Shown piece after piece: positions 6,131-13,392 of a stretch of DNA of 20,699 bases. Source of the DNA: an uncultured Collinsella sp. (GTDB lineage Bacteria > Actinomycetota > Coriobacteriia > Coriobacteriales > Coriobacteriaceae); assembly GCA_902494625.1 (NCBI GenBank), contig CABUUB010000030.1:1-20699 (forward strand), written 5' to 3'. The notes under the pieces are model-generated. The model made no database searches, was not told the origin of the DNA, and saw only the letters and a program-made list of their open reading frames with translations. Position 1 is the stretch's first letter. Every line of letters starts with the position of its first letter. The position numbers were made by a program, and so were the translations under genes.

Positions 6131-7410
6131 ATGGTCTTAAGAATGCTTTCCGCATCAAAGAATTGCGCGAAAAGATTCTTTTTACCATAGCTATGCTCGT
6201 CGTGTACCGCATTGGTGCGCACGTTCCTGTGCCCGGCATTCCCTTCCAGGGGATGCTGGGCCTTTTCTCGACCGATAATAATTCGGTCGCCGCAGGTGCT
6301 ATGGCCCTCCTGAATCTTTTCTCTGGCGGCGCGTTGAGCTATGTTTCGGTGTTTTCGCTGGGCATCATGCCTTACATCACCAGCTCGATCATCCTCCAGA
6401 TGCTCCAGGCCGTTGTGCCTTCCCTGCATGAGCTTGCCCGCGAGGGCGAGGTCGGTCAGACCAAGATTACGCAGTATTCGCGTTACCTCACCCTGGCTCT
6501 GGCAATCCTCAACTCCGTGGGTTACCTCTTCCTCTTTAAGAGCTTCGGCATCAGCTTTAATGGCGCCGGCGCTCCCGAGATCATCTTCGACCTCATGGTC
6601 GTCGGCACGCTCACCGCGGGCGCCATGCTGATCATGTGGATTGGTGAACTCATCACCCAGCGCGGTATCGGCAATGGCATGTCGCTGATCATCTTCGCGA
6701 ACATCATGGCCGGTCTGCCGCAGGCTATCTTCTCCAGCACCGAGGGCAATGCCGGTGGCATCATCACCATGGTGATCATCTGCGCCATCATCCTGCTGGT
6801 TATCCCGCTGATTGTTTTCCTTGAGCGCGGCCAGCGCCGCATCCCGGTCTCCTACGCCAAGCGCGTCGTGGGCCGTCGCATGATGGGTGGCCAGACCACC
6901 TACCTGCCCATCAAGGTCAACACCGCGGGTGTCGTGCCGATCATCTTCGCTTCGGCGCTGCTGTACTTCCCGGCTCAGATTGCCGTGTTCTTCCCCGGTA
7001 TCGGCTGGATTCAGGCAGTTGCCTCTGCGCTTTCGACCGGTTGGCTCAACTGGGTGCTTAACGTTGTCCTCATCGTGTTCTTCGCCTACTTCTACACCTC
7101 CATGGTGTTCAACCCCGATGACACGGCCGATAACCTTAAGAAGCAGGGCGGCTTTATTCCGGGCGTGCGTCCGGGTAGGGCTACCGCGGCCTACATCAAG
7201 AACGCGCTCAACAAGATCACGCTTCCCAGCGCTGTCTTTTTGGCGCTCATCGCCATCGTGCCTTCGATCATCTTCTCCTTCACGGGTAACCATCTGATCC
7301 AGGCATTTGGCGGCACGTCCATCCTCATCATGGTCGGCGTCGTGCTCGACACGGTCGATAAGCTCGAAGGCCAGATCAAGATGTATGATTACGATGGATT
7401 CTTTAAATAG
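6124..7410 (+). CDS. secY: Protein translocase subunit SecY
   Basis: The 428-residue polytopic membrane protein is the channel of the Sec translocon, which exports unfolded proteins and inserts membrane proteins with SecE and SecG. Landmarks are the N-terminal LKNAFRIKELREKILFT, the plug region after the first membrane segment, GIMPYITSSIILQ, GIGNGMSLIIFANI, the cytoplasmic loop RRIPVSYAKR and the tip loop GGFIPGVRPGRAT. About ten hydrophobic segments can be seen, as expected. GTG at 6124 overlaps the rplO end and gives the canonical MLNGLKNAF; the ATG at 6131 is out of frame. adk follows 18 bases downstream. Confidence 0.98.
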   Translation: MLNGLKNAFRIKELREKILFTIAMLVVYRIGAHVPVPGIPFQGMLGLFSTDNNSVAAGAMALLNLFSGGALSYVSVFSLGIMPYITSSIILQMLQAVVPSLHELAREGEVGQTKITQYSRYLTLALAILNSVGYLFLFKSFGISFNGAGAPEIIFDLMVVGTLTAGAMLIMWIGELITQRGIGNGMSLIIFANIMAGLPQAIFSSTEGNAGGIITMVIICAIILLVIPLIVFLERGQRRIPVSYAKRVVGRRMMGGQTTYLPIKVNTAGVVPIIFASALLYFPAQIAVFFPGIGWIQAVASALSTGWLNWVLNVVLIVFFAYFYTSMVFNPDDTADNLKKQGGFIPGVRPGRATAAYIKNALNKITLPSAVFLALIAIVPSIIFSFTGNHLIQAFGGTSILIMVGVVLDTVDKLEGQIKMYDYDGFFK

Positions 7411-7428
7411 GCTAGAGGAGGATTGCTC

Positions 7429-8055
7429 ATGAACCTCGTATTGCTCGGAGCTCCGGGTGCCGGTAAGGGTACCGTCGCACAGGAGCTCGTCGCCGAGTTT
7501 GGCGTCGCTCACATTTCTACGGGCGACCTGCTGCGTGCTGCCGTCAAGGGTGGCACCGAGCTTGGTATTCAGGCTAAGAAGTACATGGACGCTGGCGAGC
7601 TCGTTCCCGACCAGCTCGTGATCGATCTTGTCAAGGAGCGCCTTGCCGCCGATGATGCCCAGCAGGGCTTCATTCTCGACGGCTTCCCGCGCAACACCGC
7701 CCAGGCCGTGACGCTCGATTCCGAGCTCTCCGCCATGGGTCGCGAGATCGACTGCGCCCTTCTGGTCGATGTGGCCCCCGAGGTCATTATCGATCGTCTG
7801 TCTTCGCGTCGCACCTGCCGCGCCTGCGGTTACACCGGCACCGCTGCCGATGCTACCTGCCCCAAGTGCGGTGGCGAGATGTATCAGCGTGACGACGACA
7901 AGCCCGAGACCATCAAGAACCGTCTCGACGTCTACGAGAAGTCCACGAGCCCGCTCGTCGACTACTATCGTGGCCAGGGTCTGCTCAAGTCGGTCAACGG
8001 TGACCAGGCTCGCGAGACCGTGTACGGGGATGTCAAAGAGGCTCTCGGTCTATGA
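7429..8055 (+). CDS. adk: Adenylate kinase, zinc-LID type with short LID
   Basis: The 208-residue cytoplasmic enzyme converts ATP and AMP to two ADP. It has the P-loop GAPGAGKGT (7-15), the AMP-binding segment ISTGDLLRAAV (29-39), FILDGFPR (81-88) and the DDDKPETIKNRL stretch (156-167). The LID has two CxxC pairs (C130/C133 and C144/C147), implying structural zinc. The spacing between pairs is 10 residues instead of about 16, and the usual Tyr-His after the first pair is missing. I chose ATG 7429 over an in-frame TTG at 7423 because GAGGAGG is 8 bases from the ATG and MNLVLLGAPG is the typical start. Its TGA overlaps the map ATG. Confidence 0.97.
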   Translation: MNLVLLGAPGAGKGTVAQELVAEFGVAHISTGDLLRAAVKGGTELGIQAKKYMDAGELVPDQLVIDLVKERLAADDAQQGFILDGFPRNTAQAVTLDSELSAMGREIDCALLVDVAPEVIIDRLSSRRTCRACGYTGTAADATCPKCGGEMYQRDDDKPETIKNRLDVYEKSTSPLVDYYRGQGLLKSVNGDQARETVYGDVKEALGL

Positions 8056-8840
8056 TCAAGATTAAGTCTGCAACGCAAATCGAGCAGATGAAGAAGGCAG
8101 GAGCGCTATCTAAGATGGCGCTCCGCCACGTTGGAGCCATGGTGCGCCCCGGCGTTTCGACTTTTGAGCTCGATCAGCTCGCGGAGCAGATTATCCGCAT
8201 GCATGGCGGCACCCCGGCCTTTAAGGGTTACGGCGGGTTCCCGGGGACCATTTGCGCATCGATCAACGATGCCGTGGTCCACGGTATTCCCAACCCCGAC
8301 ATGATCCTGCGCGATGGCGATATCATCTCCATCGATACGGGAGCCGTTGTCGACGGTTGGGTCGGCGATAACGCTTGGACGTTTTTCGTCGGCACCCCCA
8401 CGCCCGAAGCCAAGGCTTTGTGCGAGGTCACGCGCGATTGCCTTAAGGCTGCCATCGAGCAGGCTGTTCCCGGTAACCATATCGGGGACGTCGGTTATGC
8501 CGTTCAGTCCCTCGCCGAGTCTCACGGTTACGGCGTGCTTCGTGATTATGTGGGCCATGGCATTGGCCGCGTGATGCACGAGGACCCCAACGTTCCTAAC
8601 TATGGAAAGAAGGGGAGGGGCGTTCGCCTCCAGGCCGGCATGGTCATTGCCATCGAGCCGATGGTTACGATGGGTTCCAACCATGTGAGCACGGGCTCCG
8701 ACGGTTGGATTGTTACGACCAACGACCACCTGCCTGCCGCGCACTACGAGAACACCGTCGCCATTACCAATGACGGTCCGGTGATTCTCACCACGGATGC
8801 CCAAGGTGCTTGGTGTTCGCTCCAAGGCGGAGAAATGTAA
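8052..8840 (+). CDS. map: Type I methionine aminopeptidase
   Basis: The 262-residue enzyme removes the initiator methionine from nascent proteins. All catalytic positions are visible: H77 (VVHGIP), metal ligands D95 (SIDTGA), D106 (GDNAWTF), H169 (GHGIG), E202 (IAIEPM) and E233 (HYENTV). There is no N-terminal zinc-finger extension, so it is the compact bacterial type Ia form. The ATG overlaps the adk stop in an ATGA arrangement, so it depends on coupling. A SecY-Adk-Map order is standard in Gram-positive and actinobacterial genomes. The C-terminus extends about ten residues past the usual V-I-L-T end. Confidence 0.97.
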   Translation: MIKIKSATQIEQMKKAGALSKMALRHVGAMVRPGVSTFELDQLAEQIIRMHGGTPAFKGYGGFPGTICASINDAVVHGIPNPDMILRDGDIISIDTGAVVDGWVGDNAWTFFVGTPTPEAKALCEVTRDCLKAAIEQAVPGNHIGDVGYAVQSLAESHGYGVLRDYVGHGIGRVMHEDPNVPNYGKKGRGVRLQAGMVIAIEPMVTMGSNHVSTGSDGWIVTTNDHLPAAHYENTVAITNDGPVILTTDAQGAWCSLQGGEM

Positions 8841-8944
8841 CAAGTTCCACTCAGTTGTGGAGCCATTACGAAGTTATTACGATGCGTGCATACGTGTTGT
8901 AGAATACTCAATCGCTGTCGTTTTCTAGAGAAAGATGATTGCTT
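8841..8944 (+). promoter_or_regulatory. Candidate infA promoter with attacga direct repeat
   Basis: The map-infA spacer has TAGAAT at 8900-8905 (5 of 6 to the -10) and a weak -35 TTACGA at 8877-8882 (3 of 6) with a 17-base spacer. ATTACGA occurs at 8865-8871 and again at 8876-8882, exactly 11 bases apart, about one helical turn. The second copy overlaps the proposed -35. The pattern suits a direct-repeat activator site, but that is inference. Confidence 0.35.
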
Positions 8945-9163
8945 GTGAAGAAGGAAGACGCAATTGAGCTCGAGGGTACGGTAAAGGAGCCGCTGCCCAA
9001 CGCCATGTTTAAGGTTGAGCTCGAGAACGGTCATTCGGTTCTGTGCAACATTTCTGGCAAGATCCGAATGAATTACATCCGTATTCTCCCCGGTGACAGG
9101 GTTGTCGTGGAGCTTTCCCCGTACGACCTGACCCGCGGCCGCATCACCTATCGCTACAAATAG
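8945..9163 (+). CDS. infA: Translation initiation factor IF-1
   Basis: The 72-residue protein is a single OB-fold: KKEDAIELEGTV at the start, LPNAMFKVELENGHSVL, the HISGKIRMNYIRI-type strand (here NISGKIRMNYIRI) and VVVELSPYDLTRGRITYRYK at the end (landmark). IF-1 binds the 30S A site and works with IF-2 and IF-3 to form the initiation complex. I take GTG 8945 as the start, since the purine-rich GAGAAAGA lies about 9 bases upstream and the protein then has standard length. An in-frame TTG at 8939 is too close to that site. Confidence 0.96.
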   Translation: MKKEDAIELEGTVKEPLPNAMFKVELENGHSVLCNISGKIRMNYIRILPGDRVVVELSPYDLTRGRITYRYK

Positions 9164-9313
9164 CGGCACGCATACACGCACTCCATTTCCGGCTGCAGGC
9201 TTAGCTCAACCTACGGTCGGATTGTGTGTGAAGACCAGCCATAGTTTTAAACGCCTGCGGCTGGGCGAGTAGATAGTAGGGAAGTAGTTTGAGCGCTACC
9301 GAAAGGAAGAACG
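9164..9313 (+). other. infA-rpmJ spacer with a hairpin
   Basis: This 150-base spacer codes for nothing I can support. It contains CCAGCC (9235-9240) and GGCTGG (9259-9264), a 6-pair stem with an 18-base loop that includes the small dyad GTTTTAAAC. The rpmJ ribosome binding site AAAGGAAG is at 9302-9309. I see no convincing promoter and no U-tract terminator, so transcription may continue from infA. Confidence 0.35.
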
Positions 9314-9427
9314 ATGAAGGTACGTCCTTCGGTCAAGAAGATGTGCGATAAGTGCAAAATCATTAGGCGCCATGGCAAGGTCCTCGTCATTTGCGAGAAC
9401 CCCCGTCATAAGCAGCGTCAGGGTTAA
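9314..9427 (+). CDS. rpmJ: 50S ribosomal protein L36
   Basis: This 37-residue protein matches L36 end to end: MKVRPSVKKMCDKCKIIRR at the start and ENPRHKQRQG at the end. It has the zinc ribbon ligands C11, C14, C27 and H32, so it is the zinc-binding form. L36 is the smallest large-subunit protein and packs against 23S rRNA near L6 and L16. AAAGGAAG lies 4 bases before the ATG. The position between infA and rpsM is the standard alpha operon place. The TAA is at 9425-9427. Confidence 0.96.
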   Translation: MKVRPSVKKMCDKCKIIRRHGKVLVICENPRHKQRQG

Positions 9428-9441
9428 GAGAGGAGACTACG

Positions 9442-9816
9442 TTGGCCCGTATTAATGGTGTCGACCTCCCGCGTGAGAAGCGCGTTGAGATCGGTCTGAC
9501 CTACATTTACGGCATCGGCCGCACCACTGCGACGAAGATTTGCGTCGAGTGCAACGTTAACGTGGATACGCGCGTTAAGGACCTCACCGAGGATGAGGTT
9601 AACGCCATCCGCGATTATATCGATAAGAACCAGATCATGGTTGAGGGCGACCTCCGCCGTGAGCGCAACCAGAACGTCAAGCGCCTTATGGACATCGGCT
9701 GCAACCGCGGCCTTCGTCACCGCAAGGGCCTCCCGGTCCGCGGCCAGCGCACCCACACTAACGCTCGTACCCGCAAGGGCCCGAAGCGTCAGATCGGTGC
9801 TAAGAAGAAGAAATAA
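9442..9816 (+). CDS. rpsM: 30S ribosomal protein S13
   Basis: The 124-residue protein starts ARINGVDLPREKRVEIGLTY and shows YGIGRTTA, RDYIDKN, EGDLRRERNQNVKRL and a basic tail with RGLPVRGQRTHTNARTRKG (landmarks). S13 sits in the 30S head and bridges to L5 in the central protuberance. The start codon is TTG at 9442, the only one giving the conserved (M)ARI N-terminus; GAGAGGAG lies 6-7 bases upstream. TTG is uncommon for a highly expressed ribosomal protein. Confidence 0.96.
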   Translation: MARINGVDLPREKRVEIGLTYIYGIGRTTATKICVECNVNVDTRVKDLTEDEVNAIRDYIDKNQIMVEGDLRRERNQNVKRLMDIGCNRGLRHRKGLPVRGQRTHTNARTRKGPKRQIGAKKKK

Positions 9817-9830
9817 GGAGCGCTAGATAG

Positions 9831-10235
9831 ATGGCTACTGCTAAGAAGAACGTTCGCGCTGCCCGTCTGAAGCGCGCGGACCGTAAGAACATTTCCGTGG
9901 GCCAGGCTCACATTCGTTCTACGTTCAACAACACGATCGTTTCGATCACCGATCCCCAGGGCAACGTCATTTCCTGGAAGTCGGCTGGCCAGGTGGGCTT
10001 CAAGGGCTCCCGTAAGTCCACGCCGTTCGCTGCCCAGATGGCTGCCGAGGCTGCTGCCAAGCAGGCCATGGAGCACGGTATGAAGAAGGTTTCCGTCTTC
10101 GTCAAGGGCCCCGGCTCCGGTCGTGAGACCGCCATCCGCTCCCTCCAGGCTGCTGGCCTCGAGGTCTCGAGCATCCAGGACAAGACCCCCATTCCGCACA
10201 ACGGCTGCCGCCCCAAGAAGCGTCGCCGCGTGTAA
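9831..10235 (+). CDS. rpsK: 30S ribosomal protein S11
   Basis: The 134-residue protein has a basic N-terminal extension, then GQAHIRSTFNNTIVSITD, the GFKGSRKSTPFAAQMAAE segment, VFVKGPGSGRETAIRSLQA and the C-terminal TPIPHNGCRPKKRRRV. S11 lies on the 30S platform near the mRNA exit and the 16S rRNA 690 loop. AAGGAG lies about 10 bases before the ATG. It sits 14 bases after rpsM and 19 before rpsD. Confidence 0.98.
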   Translation: MATAKKNVRAARLKRADRKNISVGQAHIRSTFNNTIVSITDPQGNVISWKSAGQVGFKGSRKSTPFAAQMAAEAAAKQAMEHGMKKVSVFVKGPGSGRETAIRSLQAAGLEVSSIQDKTPIPHNGCRPKKRRRV

Positions 10236-10254
10236 CTGAAAGGATCGTATCAAT

Positions 10255-10851
10255 ATGGCAATCGACAGGACTCCTGTTCTTAAGCGCTGCCGTCAGCTCG
10301 GGATCGATCCCGCTGAGCTCGGTTACAGCAGCAAGAAGGAATCTATCCGTCAGCCCAAGCGCCGTCGCAAGGAATCTGAGTACGGCATGCAGCTGCGCGA
10401 GAAGCAGAAGGTCAAGTTCATCTATGGCGTTCTGGAGAAGCAGTTCCACGGCTACTTCAACAAGGCCCGCAAGATGAACGGCGTCACCGGTGAGAACCTC
10501 ATGATCATCCTTGAGTCTCGCCTCGACAACGTCGTCTTCCGTCTTGGCTTCGCCCGCACCCGCAAAGAGGCTCGTCAGTCCGTCCGTCACGGTCACTTCA
10601 CCGTGAACGGCAAGCGCGTGGACATCCCGTCCTACCGCGTCAAGGCCGGCGACGTCGTCGCTGTCGGCGAGAAGTTCCGTGACCTCCTCCCCATCAAGGA
10701 GGCCCTGATTTCCTCCGAGCGCTTTGAGGTCCCTGGCTGGCTCGAGGTCGATATCGAGAAGCTGTCTGGTAACGTGCTCGCTCTGCCGACGCGTGAGCAG
10801 ATCAGCGGTGATATCAACGAGCAGCTCATCGTCGAGCTCTACTCTAAGTAG
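10255..10851 (+). CDS. rpsD: 30S ribosomal protein S4, zinc-free type
   Basis: The 198-residue protein has the S4 N-terminal region, the QLREKQKVKFIYGVLEKQF stretch, and the S4 RNA-binding domain LESRLDNVVFRLGFARTRKE around residues 84-105, ending IVELYSK. S4 is a primary 16S rRNA binder at the 5' domain and takes part in mRNA entry and fidelity. The zinc cysteine cluster of the C+ form is absent; only C12 remains at the N-terminus, so this is a C- form. Some bacteria use S4 to repress the alpha operon; no site is recognisable here. AAAGGA precedes the ATG. Confidence 0.97.
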   Translation: MAIDRTPVLKRCRQLGIDPAELGYSSKKESIRQPKRRRKESEYGMQLREKQKVKFIYGVLEKQFHGYFNKARKMNGVTGENLMIILESRLDNVVFRLGFARTRKEARQSVRHGHFTVNGKRVDIPSYRVKAGDVVAVGEKFRDLLPIKEALISSERFEVPGWLEVDIEKLSGNVLALPTREQISGDINEQLIVELYSK

Positions 10852-10883
10852 TCCATCCGGGCTGCTGAGGCTGGAGGTAATAC

Positions 10884-11825
10884 ATGTCAGAATTCATTAG
10901 GCCTCAGGTTCAGGTCGAAGAGATCAACGAGACGTCTGCTCGTGTCTCCGTCGAGCCGCTCGAGCGTGGTTACGGCGATACGCTGGGTAACTCCCTTCGT
11001 CGCGTTCTTCTGTCCTCGCTCGAGGGTGCCGCCGTCGAGGCTATTCAGATCGATGGTGCGCAGCACGAGTTCATGACCATCCCTAACATGGTCGAGGATG
11101 TCACCGACATCGTCCTGAATGTCAAGGGTCTTGTCTTCAGGGCTCTCGGCACGACCGACGAGGCGACCGCCACCATCTCGGTTGACGGCCCCTGCGAGGT
11201 CACCGGTGCGGACTTCTTTATTCCGTCCGAGTTTGAGCTGGTCAACCCCGAGCAGCACATCGCTACGCTCACCGAGGGTGGCCATCTCACCATGAGCATG
11301 CGCATCGGCTATGGCCGCGGCTATGTTTCTGGCGAGGCCAACAAGCGCGACAACGATCCCATCGGTGTGATCCACGTCGACTCGCTGTACTCGCCGGTTT
11401 CCCGTTGCGCCAAGCTCGTTGAGGCTTGCCGTGTCGGTCAGCACACCGACTACGACCGCCTTGTCCTCGAGATCGAGACCAACGGCTCTATCGCCCCGCG
11501 CGACGCCGTGGTCCAGGCTGCCAATATCATCAACCAGCATATGGCCGCCTTTATGAACCTTGCCGAGACCCCCGAGGTCGAGGAGGAGGCTTCGATCTTC
11601 GCTCCCGAGGTTACCAACGACAACGCCGAGCTGGACAAGCAGATCGAGGATCTGGACCTTTCCGTCCGTTCCTACAACTGCCTTAAGCGCGCCAGCATTC
11701 ACTCGGTCCGTCAGCTCGTTGAGTTCTCGGAGAACGATCTGCTCAACATCCGTAACTTCGGTGTTAAGTCGATCGAGGAAGTGAAGGACAAGCTTGAGTC
11801 CATGGGCCTGAGCCTGAAGGCTTAA
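10884..11825 (+). CDS. rpoA: DNA-directed RNA polymerase alpha subunit
   Basis: The 313-residue protein has both alpha domains. The N-terminal dimerisation domain includes VEPLERGYGDTLGNSLRRVL (23-42), and the C-terminal domain (about 259-313) includes LSVRSYNCLKRASI, LLNIRNFGVKSIEEV and the KLESMGLSLK end. The alpha dimer nucleates core polymerase assembly, and the C-terminal domain binds UP elements and activators. Length is normal for actinobacteria and Firmicutes. GGAGGT precedes the ATG at 10884. It lies between rpsD and rplQ, the standard alpha operon order. Confidence 0.98.
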   Translation: MSEFIRPQVQVEEINETSARVSVEPLERGYGDTLGNSLRRVLLSSLEGAAVEAIQIDGAQHEFMTIPNMVEDVTDIVLNVKGLVFRALGTTDEATATISVDGPCEVTGADFFIPSEFELVNPEQHIATLTEGGHLTMSMRIGYGRGYVSGEANKRDNDPIGVIHVDSLYSPVSRCAKLVEACRVGQHTDYDRLVLEIETNGSIAPRDAVVQAANIINQHMAAFMNLAETPEVEEEASIFAPEVTNDNAELDKQIEDLDLSVRSYNCLKRASIHSVRQLVEFSENDLLNIRNFGVKSIEEVKDKLESMGLSLKA

Positions 11826-11855
11826 TGCTTCGCATATTTGAGGAGAAACTAGACC

Positions 11856-12323
11856 ATGCGTCACAACGTTAAGAAGGGCCTGAAGCTCGGCACCGATGCG
11901 AGCCACACCAAGGCCATGAAGAAGAGCCTTGCTAAGGCCCTCTTCGAGAACGACCGCATCAAGACCACCGAGACCCGCGCTAAGGCGCTGCGTTCGGTCG
12001 TCGACCCGATCATCACTTGGGCCAAGAAGGGCGACCTGCACTCTCGTCGTCTGGCTATCGCCAAGCTCGGCGATAAGCAGCTCGTTGCCGAGATCTTCGA
12101 CAAGGCTGCCCAGGGCATGTGGCAGGACCGCAATGGCGGTTACACCCGCATCATGAAGCTCGGTAACCGTAAGGGCGACAACGCTCCCATCGTTATCATG
12201 GAGCTCGTCACCGAGCCTTGCACGCCTAAGGCCAAGAAGGCTGCTCCGGCCCCCAAGAAGGCCGCTGCTCCTAAGAAGGTCGAGGCTGTCGAGGAGGCTC
12301 CTGCTGAGGAGACCGCTGAGTAG
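11856..12323 (+). CDS. rplQ: 50S ribosomal protein L17 with C-terminal extension
   Basis: The core (about residues 1-120) is L17: MRHNVKKGLKLGTDASHTKA, NDRIKTTETRAKALRSVVDP and NGGYTRIMKLGNRKGDNAP (landmarks). L17 surrounds the peptide exit tunnel mouth on the large subunit. Residues 122-155 are a low-complexity tail rich in Lys, Ala and Pro that turns acidic at the end (EEAPAEETAE). Such tails on L17 occur in many actinobacteria, where the core is about 118 residues. GAGGAG lies 11 bases before the ATG. It is the last gene of the block and is followed by a strong terminator. Confidence 0.97.
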   Translation: MRHNVKKGLKLGTDASHTKAMKKSLAKALFENDRIKTTETRAKALRSVVDPIITWAKKGDLHSRRLAIAKLGDKQLVAEIFDKAAQGMWQDRNGGYTRIMKLGNRKGDNAPIVIMELVTEPCTPKAKKAAPAPKKAAAPKKVEAVEEAPAEETAE

Positions 12324-12349
12324 ACTTTCCGTCTGCATAGGCTATATTC

Positions 12350-12380
12350 GAGGGGTACGTTCGCGTACCCCTCTTTTTTT
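12350..12380 (+). terminator. Intrinsic terminator of the ribosomal block
   Basis: GAGGGGTACG (12350-12359) and CGTACCCCTC (12364-12373) form a perfect 10-pair stem closed by a TTCG tetraloop, followed by seven T (12374-12380). It sits 26 bases after the rplQ stop and ends the rplE-rplQ transcript. Confidence 0.95.
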
Positions 12381-12415
12381 GTCGCGATACCGTTACTTGT
12401 TTGTTGGGAGCGCCC

Positions 12416-13240
12416 ATGACTGCGCCGTCTGATTTCAATTCGACCCCCGAGCTTGACGCCACGCTCGTATTTCGTGTGGCCTATGATGGCTCGTCGTATA
12501 GCGGATTTGCCGAGCAGCCGGGACAGACGACGGTTGCGGGTGAGCTGCGTCGAGCCATCGAGACGCTGCTTCGCCGCCCGATCGATCTGACGTGCGCGGG
12601 GCGTACCGATGCCGGCGTGCATGCCGTGGCTCAGTACATCAGCGTGCCCGTAACGGATGCTGAGCTCGCGTGTACGCGCCGTAGGTGGCTGAGGGCTATG
12701 GATGCCCTACTGCCGAAAGATATCGCCATAAACGAGGTCTACAAGGCTCGTAAGGGCTTTTCTGCGCGCTTTGACGCGCGCTCTCGCACTTACACCTATC
12801 GCATTGCCGATCGTGATGCGCGGCCCGTGCTGTCCCGCGGTGCCGTGTGGTGGCATCGCTATCCCTTGGATGTTGAGGCTATGTCTGCTGCCTGCCCCGC
12901 GCTTTTGGGCGAGCAGGACTTTAAAAGCTTTTGCAAGGTTGCCTCGGCCGTTGGCAAGCCCACGCATCGCTTCGTGATGCGTGCCGAGTTTGGCCATGAG
13001 GTTGCGTTTGGCGAGGACATCCTGACGTTTACCATCGAGGGCAATGCGTTTCTGCATTCGATGGTCCGTACGATCGTGGGCACGCTTGTCGAGATTGGCA
13101 TGCATCGCCGTGAACCCGAGTGGATGCGCGAGGTCATCGATGCTTGCGACCGTACCGCTGCGGGCCCCACGGCTCCTGCCTGTGGCCTTACGTTTATGGG
13201 CGTGGATTACGATCCCGCCGAGCTTGTCGTGCTCGACTAG
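12416..13240 (+). CDS. truA: tRNA pseudouridine synthase A
   Basis: The 274-residue enzyme makes pseudouridine at positions 38-40 of the tRNA anticodon stem-loop. The catalytic motif CAGRTDAGVHA has the nucleophile at D66. Other family landmarks are VAYDGSSYSGF near the N-terminus, FSARFDARSRTYTYRI, GEQDFKSFCK, and the C-terminal GNAFLHSMVRTIVGTLVEIG (landmark). GGGAG lies 5 bases before the ATG at 12416; an in-frame TTG at 12401 has no proper ribosome binding site. It follows the ribosomal terminator, so it is transcribed separately. No good promoter was identified in the 35-base gap. Confidence 0.96.
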   Translation: MTAPSDFNSTPELDATLVFRVAYDGSSYSGFAEQPGQTTVAGELRRAIETLLRRPIDLTCAGRTDAGVHAVAQYISVPVTDAELACTRRRWLRAMDALLPKDIAINEVYKARKGFSARFDARSRTYTYRIADRDARPVLSRGAVWWHRYPLDVEAMSAACPALLGEQDFKSFCKVASAVGKPTHRFVMRAEFGHEVAFGEDILTFTIEGNAFLHSMVRTIVGTLVEIGMHRREPEWMREVIDACDRTAAGPTAPACGLTFMGVDYDPAELVVLD

Positions 13241-13392
13241 GGGAGGGCTCGACGCGCCGTTCGTCGGCACCTGTCATCTGTGGGCTGCGCGTGTGCAACA
13301 TCTGTTCTTGGCGTGCAGTGCAACCGGTGTCTCATTGCTTTTATTGCCGGGGTGTACCATGAACGACAGTTTGATTCATTGCTGTCGAGAGG

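Noticed and set aside
6127..7512. 461-codon minus-strand frame opposite secY
   Set aside because: Shadow frame rich in charged residues produced by reading SecY hydrophobic codons backwards.
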